A stretch of DNA of 64,000 bases. It comes from Albibacterium profundi. Its GTDB lineage: Bacteria > Bacteroidota > Bacteroidia > Sphingobacteriales > Sphingobacteriaceae. Under the pieces are notes generated by a model. That model saw nothing but the letters and a program-made list of their open reading frames with translations. It was not told the origin of the DNA and did not search any database. The stretch lies in contig NZ_JBBVGT010000002.1 of the NCBI RefSeq assembly GCF_042159835.1, positions 310,001 to 374,000 of the forward strand. The letters run 5' to 3'. The translations under genes and the position numbers were made by a program. Numbering within the stretch: the stretch's first letter is position 1; each line of letters starts with the position of its first letter. Below, in pieces: positions 43,501-50,353 of the stretch.

Positions 43501-46454
43501 CGCACGCTATTATTTAAGATTACACGCTCACTTTTCACAATCTCTCCGTCTTGTTCGAACTCAACCAGCACCATCGTGTTTTTATCTGCGGAGGACAGAA
43601 TAAGCTCCACGTTCTCACCTGGCTCATAGCTAGGCTGCGCTAACCTTACTTCCAATAGCTTATTATCAACCGGCTTTGTGGGTTCAGAACGATAGATATG
43701 TATAGTTCGACTAAACCGAAGGGTATCGCCCCCGTCCAACACATAGGCTTCCAACAAATAAGCTCCTGCTTGCAATTTATTGCTACTACCGATGATCACT
43801 GATTTTTGCACCGCTGTATTGAAGTCCTCGCTCAATGCTACTTCACCCTTTTTCCAATTTTTAACATCAGCTTCATTTTTAAAGGCTAAATGTGGAAAAT
43901 ATTCTATAAAAGCGATGCTATCTTCTAACTGGTAATCAATTGCAGAATAAGCAGAGGCTCGAAGTATACGTTTTGGAGCTTCTAATTTTATTAAACGAAG
44001 ATTACCTTTCGCATGAACTGGATACCCGTTTAGATTGGTAGTGTGAATAGGTATTGAGTCTGTATGATCAATATTCAGCTCGTCGACAGGAATGTTCAAC
44101 ACCGTGGATTTATCACCTAGCGACAAGACCTGCTTGCTTTCCTGCGTTTCTCCGTTGATATCTTTTGCAGTCACCTGTATTTCATACTTGTAAAAACGAA
44201 AACGTTCATTCTCTTCTGGTGCTGGCTTCGCAGTGAAGATTATTTCAAAGTGACCACGTTCATCAGCCTTTGTCGTACCCACTGCAATAGTTTCGGCCTG
44301 AGAATGAAGGTAACTACTACGTTGCCAATGAAAATAAGGGAACCGAGTTGTTCTGACAATATTATATTCGATATCAGCATTTCCTACTCCAGCTCCAGAA
44401 AATGCTTGTATACTACCATTAACCGTAACTTCATCTCCTATTTTAAGTGATTCTTTCAAGGTATCAATAATAACCTCAAAGGTTGGCCGCTTATATTCCT
44501 CTACTTTAAAACTCTTAAAGCTTCGATATTGGCTGGGCACCCTAAGTTGAAAATTGCCAGTCAGTTCGCCATGAGGTATCATGAAGCTGCCAAATACAGA
44601 ACCGTATTCATTGCTTGTCAACTCAAGTGAACTTATATTTTCGCCATTAGCATTGTGCAGGCTGACGGTGATTTTATCGTCTTTTATAACCCGATGCCCC
44701 TCGTCCGTCTCTTCGTAAATAATTCCCTTAAAATACAAAGTTTGTCCAGGCCGATAGATGCCTCTGTCGATAAAAAATTGTACGTTATCGCGTTCACGAC
44801 GACTTTCTCTGGCTAGAGGGTTGGGCAACTGGCTACGGAAGTAGACCTGGTCGTTTTTAACCTGATAGATTCGCGTAATACTGCCTCGATAATTTGACTC
44901 GGGATTCGTTACTTTGGCGATTCCATTTTCGTCGGTTTCTACTGTCTGCACGAATTCTAACGTCGGTTGATCGTTTTCATGGGAGTACACGTCCACGGGC
45001 TGATTCTTCAAGGGTTTACCACTGTGCCGGTCCGTTAGGAGAATTTCGCTTTCACGCGTGACTAGGGCATTATCAGTAACCCGAAGATCATGTACCGCAA
45101 CGCTATGGAGGCTATCGATGGTAAACGAATCATCATTGGAGACGAGAACTACATACTCCCCATTATCCAGCGGATCAAACCGTACGATAGTAGAATGACT
45201 CTGGTAGTCATCAAAATGCTTTAAATCTCGCGAGTAAACTTGCACTGTCGGGTTTTCTTCAAGCAGAGAATCGATATCGGCTTGCGTTCGTACATCCCGA
45301 AGCCGCTCATACTCATGCTGAAAATAATTAGGTGCCGGATCCTGATATTTGAGTACTTTGATATATAATTTATCAACATTTTTATGCGACACAAATACTG
45401 GAATGGGATGCTCTGGGAGGATATACTTTTCAGATTGCACCGTGATCGTGGACGATAAGATGCGATGAACTACCTGTTCTTGTAATTCGGTGGCAGCTCG
45501 TGTCGCTGGGTAAGATTGCTTCATTTGGCGAGCTATTGCCAGCACGCTGTCAAGGTTCTGTTTTTTGTCCGCAGTGGCTTCCGATGTATAGGAACGTCGC
45601 TGATAAGCACGAGCCAAATCCAACAAAATTTCAGATGTGTACCAAGCTTCAGGATACAGCTCAGCCATGGAGCTTAGCGTGTCAATCCGAACGCTGTCTG
45701 CTTTATTCTTCCGATTGAATGCGGTATGTATATTATAAAGGAAAGCATTTTTATTTGATCCTGAATAATAATCAATTAAGCTTTGACTCAATGCATTTGC
45801 TTTCTTTTCTTGGCCATTCTCGCCGTAGAACTTCATGGCGGAGTGAGCTAAAATATCATAAACAGATGGACGAAGACCCCGGTTTTGACTCATGGTATCC
45901 AACAGGAACGACCAGTTGTCCGCAGAAGATTTAAATAGTTGCTCGGACTTGTCAAGCGAGGCGTCGTAAAGACGAGTGATTTCTTCCTTAAATGCGTCTT
46001 CCGTCCAACTAAGAAATTCGTCAGTTTGCTGGCCTTCTTCAAGGTCCGTGCGGTTGACAATCCGATGTCGGTTTATCTGAAAATAATCATATAAGGATCC
46101 CGCCAACAAGGATTGCAATATGTTCTTTTCGACCGCATCAGCCTGCTGAATTTCTAATTTGAAACGCTTAACGATCGTAGCTTCCTGTTCTTCCTGATCT
46201 TCAGTAATCAAGATAATCTTAAACTGGTAAAGAAGGGCGCGGATTTTCTGCTGTGGGTCTTGATCCTTCTTAGCTTGTTCATATATTTCATCTACTAATG
46301 GCTGCGTACTTTTTAATAAACCATCGATTTCCTGTTGTTCAATCTTCTCCCATTTCTCGTGATAAGGATAATCTTGCCCTAAAGCAGGCTGTTGGTATAC
46401 GAAGAGTAATAGTAGACAGATGAGGGTTGTTGATGTAGCTAGACCTACTTTCAT
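40524..46454 (-). CDS. Alpha-2-macroglobulin-like protein lacking the thioester Cys, with a SusC-plug-like segment
   Basis: 1976 residues with a signal peptide (to about residue 26, PALGQ). Order: helical N-terminal region (30-330), macroglobulin MG domains including MG2 (REVRDNVQFF-like RGIYRPGQTLYFKGI near 565), the A2M core (about 1215-1260, FYPDLRTDKDGNVKIRFTAP) and an alpha/alpha toroid. At the thioester site (about 1438-1443) the sequence is YQSSEQ; Ser replaces the Cys of CxEQ, so no thioester can form. At about 1165-1187 a segment MNEVVVVGYGQQKRSTLTG copies the TonB-box/plug start of SusC proteins. Bacterial A2Ms trap proteases in the envelope; loss of the thioester implies a non-covalent or structural role. 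No pbpC neighbour is present. Confidence 0.88.
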   Translation of the reverse strand: MKVGLATSTTLICLLLLFVYQQPALGQDYPYHEKWEKIEQQEIDGLLKSTQPLVDEIYEQAKKDQDPQQKIRALLYQFKIILITEDQEEQEATIVKRFKLEIQQADAVEKNILQSLLAGSLYDYFQINRHRIVNRTDLEEGQQTDEFLSWTEDAFKEEITRLYDASLDKSEQLFKSSADNWSFLLDTMSQNRGLRPSVYDILAHSAMKFYGENGQEKKANALSQSLIDYYSGSNKNAFLYNIHTAFNRKNKADSVRIDTLSSMAELYPEAWYTSEILLDLARAYQRRSYTSEATADKKQNLDSVLAIARQMKQSYPATRAATELQEQVVHRILSSTITVQSEKYILPEHPIPVFVSHKNVDKLYIKVLKYQDPAPNYFQHEYERLRDVRTQADIDSLLEENPTVQVYSRDLKHFDDYQSHSTIVRFDPLDNGEYVVLVSNDDSFTIDSLHSVAVHDLRVTDNALVTRESEILLTDRHSGKPLKNQPVDVYSHENDQPTLEFVQTVETDENGIAKVTNPESNYRGSITRIYQVKNDQVYFRSQLPNPLARESRRERDNVQFFIDRGIYRPGQTLYFKGIIYEETDEGHRVIKDDKITVSLHNANGENISSLELTSNEYGSVFGSFMIPHGELTGNFQLRVPSQYRSFKSFKVEEYKRPTFEVIIDTLKESLKIGDEVTVNGSIQAFSGAGVGNADIEYNIVRTTRFPYFHWQRSSYLHSQAETIAVGTTKADERGHFEIIFTAKPAPEENERFRFYKYEIQVTAKDINGETQESKQVLSLGDKSTVLNIPVDELNIDHTDSIPIHTTNLNGYPVHAKGNLRLIKLEAPKRILRASAYSAIDYQLEDSIAFIEYFPHLAFKNEADVKNWKKGEVALSEDFNTAVQKSVIIGSSNKLQAGAYLLEAYVLDGGDTLRFSRTIHIYRSEPTKPVDNKLLEVRLAQPSYEPGENVELILSSADKNTMVLVEFEQDGEIVKSERVILNNSVRKLILPIAENDTKPVWIHYYMAKYNSFETGTIHVPIIDTANDLSIKIATFRDKLQPGDEEVWQLTIRGAHKDEMMPELLALMYDASLDKFATNNLSFRNLNRQQPARLHWRLGPSFGLTYGRYLSDQSSIPTYLSLKLENLEYFGFGLSQPTRQQARYRGKLSGSPQEGNMVFTSMSSSTMNEVVVVGYGQQKRSTLTGNVAGVVTEESAELDALAAEEIELLQNIPVRDDLKETAFFYPDLRTDKDGNVKIRFTAPERLTAWKFMALAHTPTMKTAYLERTVRTSKDLMVVPNTPRFLRVGDDLTLSTKIVNLSDSDLSGTAQLMLFDPKTMEPIDSLFSMSAKTRKFYVNKGESTDVSWQLHVPSLPGLVSYRVVASAGDFSDGEASILPILPNKQVVTETLSLYAKEGQKKKFTLPGLLKTQEPEHIGLSLEIATNPIWYAIQALPFLQDARYQSSEQLFAQLYSSRVSSYLIDTFPSMTAAVDEWRRVGVGQSKLIMNEELKSIVIAETPWVRDAENEQQRMARLAVLFDENNQKQQQASLLRRLAGTQLVSGAFPWFEGGPANRAVTSHMLAGFGHLKSLNPSDREFTESAEQIIKKMITYLDSNTQKELESKALRKAPMNNTLHYLYARSFFLEEYPLDSVLLTTILKDGEKSTAVNDLQSRAMLALIYHRTGAGEKAAAIIKSLKDYAVQSDEQGMYWKENMSGWDWWKNPIETQTRLIEAFHEVSEDEESVEQMKVWLLKNKQSNHWASTKATTEAIYSLLLTGKNWVDSDIGVDVKVGDEVLDIASKTSATGYYKRTWQASEITADMAQVQIDNTSPGVVWGGMYWQHLQKMDEIEASSAALRIEKELFRKEYTEEGIVLHAITTETPLRVGDLITVRLVIRSDRDLQFLHLKDSRSSGFEPVTVLSGYKWQSGLGYYESTRDAASNFFIDRLPKGTHVFEYDLRANNAGTFSNGIATLQSMYAPEMSAHTEGVKVEILPIKD

Positions 46455-46479
46455 TATCTATTTAACTTAGGTTTAATCA

Positions 46480-46522
46480 GTCATAATACTTCTATCGGCT
46501 TATATTATAGAGGCATTATGAC
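46480..46522. promoter_or_regulatory. Long hairpin between the SulP and A2M genes
   Basis: Arms 46480-46495 and 46507-46522 pair over 16 positions with one mismatch and one G-U type pair, around an 11-nt loop. The outer 8 bp (GTCATAAT/ATTATGAC) are perfect. It lies 26 nt upstream of the A2M start and about 100 nt downstream of the SulP stop. It could be a leader structure, an operator or a weak terminator; no T-run follows. Confidence 0.5.
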
Positions 46523-46624
46523 AAGGTAGTTAAATATAATTAATTTAGGTTATTTTTTCTTTATTAGTTTATAGAGTACGTTATCAACTAGTTCCGTTCT
46601 TTCCAACCTACCAGTCGCTATAGT

Positions 46625-48160
46625 TTATCCTCTCGGCATTACCTTATAGGTAGGATCTTCCTGTATATTGACTTCAATAAAGCCGTTGGCATTTTCCAGT
46701 AGGCGTATACAGTCGCCACTTAAATGCCTTAATACCACCGTCTTATTATGCTGCTTATATTTGTCGATGACATTTTTTAGCGCTTCAATTGCTGACATAT
46801 CAGCTACCCTGGATTCTTTAAAATCAATGATTACCTTATCGGGGTCATCCGCTGTATCGAACTTCTCAATAAATGCACTCGTACTGCCAAAAAATAATGG
46901 CCCGTATATTTCGTATACCTTATTACCAAACTGATCGACCGACTTTCGTGCACGTATTCTCTTGGCATTATCCCAAGCAAAAACCAGAGCCGATATAACA
47001 ACACCTATCAAAACCGCTAAAGCCAAATTATGTAATACAATCGTAATCACGGCAACCAATATACCCACGAAAATATCTGATTTAGGCATTTTCGTAATAA
47101 TACCGAACGAGATCCATTTGAACGTACTGATCGCCACCATCATCATCACGCCGACGAGCGCAGCCATCGGAATCTGCTCGATCACTGGACCACCGACCAA
47201 AATCACAAAGAGGATTGTCAACGCTCCTATGATCGCCGATATCCTTGTTCTACCACCCGCATCTAAATTAACGAGGGTTTGTGCTACCATAGCACACCCT
47301 CCCATGCCGCCAAAAAAACCGTTCACAACATTGGCCGTTCCCTGTGCCACCGCTTCCTTATTCGACTTACCTTTCGTATTCGTAATGTCATCAACCATGT
47401 TGAGGGTTAGCAAGGATTCAATTAAACCAACACCTGCCATTACTAAGGAATACGGAAAAATTATTTTTAGACTTTCTATGGTAAAAGGGACAGTCGGAAT
47501 GTGAAAGGAAGGAAAAGCTCCGCTCACCGACGCAATATCGACGACCTTTTTAGTGTCAATATCCCAAAAATAAACAAGCCCGAATACGACCACAATCGCA
47601 ACCAAGGAGGAAGGTACGATTTTAGTTAGACGCGGAAAAATGACGACGACAAGGATTGTTAGTATGGTTAGGCCAGCCATGATATAGAAGGCGCCCCCCT
47701 GCAACCAGGTACCTACTCCATTTTCGACAACCTTAAATTGCTCTACCTGTGCCATAAAGATAATGACTGCTAGGCCGTTCAAAAAGCCGTACATCACGGG
47801 TTGCGGTATGAGCCGAACGAACTTACCCAGCTTAAATAGGCCAACAAGAAGCTGCAGAACACCTGCTAAAACAACCGCTGCGAATAGATATTCCACCCCG
47901 TGCGAAACCACTAAAGCTATTAATACTACCACCGTCGCCCCTGCCCCTCCGGACACCATACCGGGCCGTCCACCCAGGACAGCTGTCACAATACCCATTA
48001 AAAAAGCAGCATACAAACCAGTAAGAGGTGTTAGTCCGGCCAGGATAGCAAATGACAAGGATTCAGGGATCATGGTCATGGCAACCGTTAAACCTGCTAA
48101 TACCTCATTTTTATTATTGATACTGCCGAAATTTGAGGTATTAAATAGGTAGTTTCGCAT
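46625..48160 (-). CDS. SulP family anion transporter with STAS domain
   Basis: 511 residues. About ten to fourteen transmembrane segments (15-390) carry the SulP signature near the N-terminus (LTVAMTMIPESLSFAILAG, GLYAAFLMGIV) and GGMGGCAMVAQTLVNLDAGG. The cytoplasmic STAS domain follows (about 405-505, VIIDFKESRVADMSAIEALK). SulP proteins move sulfate, bicarbonate or other anions. The sequence does not fix the substrate, but the bicarbonate-type arrangement is common in Bacteroidota and a beta-carbonic anhydrase is encoded 5 kb away. It has its own -7 box at 48202-48209. Confidence 0.93.
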   Translation of the reverse strand: MRNYLFNTSNFGSINNKNEVLAGLTVAMTMIPESLSFAILAGLTPLTGLYAAFLMGIVTAVLGGRPGMVSGGAGATVVVLIALVVSHGVEYLFAAVVLAGVLQLLVGLFKLGKFVRLIPQPVMYGFLNGLAVIIFMAQVEQFKVVENGVGTWLQGGAFYIMAGLTILTILVVVIFPRLTKIVPSSLVAIVVVFGLVYFWDIDTKKVVDIASVSGAFPSFHIPTVPFTIESLKIIFPYSLVMAGVGLIESLLTLNMVDDITNTKGKSNKEAVAQGTANVVNGFFGGMGGCAMVAQTLVNLDAGGRTRISAIIGALTILFVILVGGPVIEQIPMAALVGVMMMVAISTFKWISFGIITKMPKSDIFVGILVAVITIVLHNLALAVLIGVVISALVFAWDNAKRIRARKSVDQFGNKVYEIYGPLFFGSTSAFIEKFDTADDPDKVIIDFKESRVADMSAIEALKNVIDKYKQHNKTVVLRHLSGDCIRLLENANGFIEVNIQEDPTYKVMPRG

Positions 48161-48201
48161 ATTTCAAAGCCCGTTAATAAGACAATCTGTATTAAAGGGC
48201 G

Positions 48202-48209
48202 CAAATATA
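48202..48209 (-). promoter_or_regulatory. -7 promoter box of the SulP gene
   Basis: On the minus strand the sequence is TATATTTG, 41 nt ahead of the ATG at 48160. It lies just beyond the M20 gene remnant. Confidence 0.55.
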
Positions 48210-48220
48210 AGAAATACCTT

Positions 48221-48318
48221 CTACTTCAAATATGCCTCTGTCAGTCCCACCCAATACGCTGCTCCTAAAGGCAATATCTCTTGGTCGAAAACATATTGTG
48301 GGTGGTGGAACCATGCTC
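48221..48318 (-). pseudogene. 3' remnant of an M20 family amidohydrolase gene
   Basis: On the minus strand about 31 codons read AWFHHPQYVFDQEILPLGAA then YWVGLTEAYLK and a TAG at 48221-48223. This is the typical C-terminus of M20 peptidase/amidohydrolase proteins, with its HHPxYxFD motif. The frame is closed by a TGA immediately upstream and nothing earlier matches, so only the tail survives. The rest of the 254-nt gap holds the SulP promoter and no gene. Confidence 0.65.
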
Positions 48319-48414
48319 AACTTAGTGGTTTGCTTTATAGATCATCGGCTTATTTCTTAAATTGAAAAATTGCTACCTTAGTCCGTACGATATTTTTCTT
48401 TTTAAAGAAAAGCC

Positions 48415-48765
48415 ATGAATATAGAAGAATTAAGAACCTACTGCCTAGCCAAAGACGGCGTGACGGAAAGCTTTCCATTCGGACCCGATACATTGGTTTT
48501 CAAAGTGGGCGAGAAAATATTTTTACTAACCGGCCTAGACTCCCATCCGCTTTCTTTCAATGTAAAGTGTGACCCCGAACGTGCAATAGACCTTCGTGAA
48601 CAATACCCCGACAGCGTTTTCCCCGGTTACCACATGAATAAGAAACATTGGAACACAATACAAGTCAACGGAGAACTGACACGCATCCAATTGCAAGAGT
48701 TGATTGACTTCAGTTATGACCTAGTTGTCCGCTCCTTACCACGAAAAATGAGAGAACGAATTTAG
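48415..48765 (+). CDS. MmcQ/YjbR family protein
   Basis: 116 residues covering the whole YjbR domain: MNIEELRTYCLAKDGVTESF, FGPDTLVFKVGEKIFLLTGL, FNVKCDPERAIDLREQYP and HMNKKHWNTIQVNG. The fold is a CyaY-like, MotA C-terminal-like small DNA-binding type; the biological role is not established. It is 2 nt from the LysE-type exporter gene and shares its transcript. Confidence 0.92.
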   Translation: MNIEELRTYCLAKDGVTESFPFGPDTLVFKVGEKIFLLTGLDSHPLSFNVKCDPERAIDLREQYPDSVFPGYHMNKKHWNTIQVNGELTRIQLQELIDFSYDLVVRSLPRKMRERI

Positions 48766-48767
48766 AA

Positions 48768-49397
48768 ATGGAGCTAGAACTGATCCTATCTTTCCTTGGA
48801 GCGTCCATCATGTTGACGGTCATGCCCGGTCCGGACATTATTTATGTACTTACCGAAAGCCTCTCAAGAGGACAAAAAAACGGGATTGCCTTATCTCTCG
48901 GGCTCGTTTCCGGCGTATTTGTTCACACACTGGCGGCAGCAGCTGGCATATCAATCATTATTCAACAGTCAGCTGTGGCTTTCTCCGTAATCAAGTACAT
49001 CGGAGCAGCCTATTTATTCTATTTGGCGTTTATGGCTACTAAAGAAAAAAAAGTGAATGTTAATCTTGCAGATTCAAAGTCTCCTGCCTTAGAAAACAAA
49101 TACAGACTCGTTAGAAAAGGTTTTTTAATGAATGTCACCAACCCTAAAGTTGCTCTTTTTTTCATCGCCCTTCTACCACAGTTTATTACAGCAGACGGCT
49201 TCAATATTTCACTTCAAATGATCATACTCGGACTCATCTTCGCCCTCCAAGCATTGATCATTTTTGCAATGGTAGCGATGCTATCTGGACGTTTAACGAA
49301 ATACTTAATCGACAGTAAATTCTGGAAAATTACCAAGTGGACTAAGGTATGCGTCCTAGCAACCTTGGGTTTAGCATTGCTCTTCGCAAGGAAATAA
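48768..49397 (+). CDS. LysE/RhtB family amino-acid exporter
   Basis: 209 residues, six hydrophobic segments. The family start is clear (FLGASIMLTVMPGPDIIYVL), as are the GIALSLGLVSGVFVHTLAAA helix, YIGAAYLFYLAF and FLMNVTNPKVALFFIALLPQF. LysE/RhtB proteins export amino acids such as homoserine, threonine or leucine and relieve overflow. The gene follows yjbR by 2 nt, and there is no adjacent LysR regulator. Specificity is not deducible. Confidence 0.93.
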   Translation: MELELILSFLGASIMLTVMPGPDIIYVLTESLSRGQKNGIALSLGLVSGVFVHTLAAAAGISIIIQQSAVAFSVIKYIGAAYLFYLAFMATKEKKVNVNLADSKSPALENKYRLVRKGFLMNVTNPKVALFFIALLPQFITADGFNISLQMIILGLIFALQALIIFAMVAMLSGRLTKYLIDSKFWKITKWTKVCVLATLGLALLFARK

Positions 49398-49470
49398 CCC
49401 TGTGATATTAAGATATGTCTTCGATATGTCTTATATTGGAGATTTTTGAAACTTTAAATTATTTTTCTTC

Positions 49471-50229
49471 ATGGCTGGACATAGCAAGTGGGCTAATATT
49501 AAACATAGAAAGGGCGCGCAGGACAAAAGACGCAGTAAAATATTTACGAAGGTTTTAAAAGAGATTACCGTTGCAATAAAAGAGAATAACAACAACGGTG
49601 ACCCAGAAACAAACCCGGCATTGCGTAACGCACTACTCAACGCTAGGGGCGTGAATATGCCCAAAGACAATATTGAACGAGCGATAAAGAAAGCAACAGG
49701 TGCCGATGCGGACAACTATGAATATATGTCGTTTGAGGGTTATGGTCCTCATGGTATCGCATTTTTTATTGAGTGCATGACAAATAATACAAACCGAACG
49801 GTTGCGAGTGTCAGATCTATATTTAATAAGAACAACGGTTCGCTGAGCACCAATGGTTCGGTGGAATTTTTATTCGAGAGGAATGGTGTTTTTACAGTTC
49901 GTAAGGATGCTCTTTCGCTCGACTTAGAGGAACTGCAACTTGAGTTAATTGAGGCGGGAGCTGTGTCATTTGACAATGATGTTGAATTTTTCACTATCTA
50001 TACAGAGTTTGAGGAATTTGGCACCATGTCTACAAAATTAGACTCTTTGAATATCGAAGTACAAAATGTAGAATTACAGCGTATACCACTTGTTACGAAA
50101 ACCTTGGATCTAGAAGACTCTAAGGATATCATTAAACTCATCGACGCTTTCGAAGACGATGACGACGTTCAGAACATTTTTCACGACCTAGAACTTACCG
50201 AGGAGCTAATGGAACATTTGCAAGAATAA
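49471..50229 (+). CDS. YebC/PmpR family (TACO1-like) protein
   Basis: 252 residues beginning with the near-invariant MAGHSKWANIKHRKGAQD, then KIFTKVLKEITVAIKEN, NMPKDNIERAIKKATG and YGPHGIAFFIECMTNN. The protein has three mixed domains and a long acidic C-terminal end (EDDDDVQNIFHDLELTEELM). YebC proteins were described as DNA-binding regulators, and more recent work assigns the family a role in translation of proline-rich or stalling sequences on the ribosome. It is a single gene. Length is typical. Confidence 0.97.
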   Translation: MAGHSKWANIKHRKGAQDKRRSKIFTKVLKEITVAIKENNNNGDPETNPALRNALLNARGVNMPKDNIERAIKKATGADADNYEYMSFEGYGPHGIAFFIECMTNNTNRTVASVRSIFNKNNGSLSTNGSVEFLFERNGVFTVRKDALSLDLEELQLELIEAGAVSFDNDVEFFTIYTEFEEFGTMSTKLDSLNIEVQNVELQRIPLVTKTLDLEDSKDIIKLIDAFEDDDDVQNIFHDLELTEELMEHLQE

Positions 50230-50279
50230 TTATTACCCTTGCAATAGGCGCACTGCACTGTTAAATATCTGTTAAAATC

Positions 50280-50305
50280 TTAGATAATTTAAATAAATTA
50301 TCTAA
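50280..50305. promoter_or_regulatory. 12-bp perfect inverted repeat after yebC
   Basis: TTAGATAATTTA (50280-50291) and TAAATTATCTAA (50294-50305) are exact reverse complements with a 2-nt spacer. They lie 50 nt after the yebC stop and 48 nt before the outer-membrane barrel gene. The compact symmetry fits a protein operator better than a terminator, since no T-run follows. Confidence 0.55.
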
Positions 50306-50353
50306 TTAATCTTATATTGACGGCGTAATTAACCAATTTACGACGCCTAAGAC

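Noticed and set aside
46962..47504. 180-codon plus-strand frame opposite the SulP gene
   Set aside because: Thr/Ile/Pro-rich antisense of transmembrane codons; no start context and no domain.
47763..48152. 129-codon plus-strand frame opposite the SulP N-terminus
   Set aside because: Antisense shadow of the same transporter gene.
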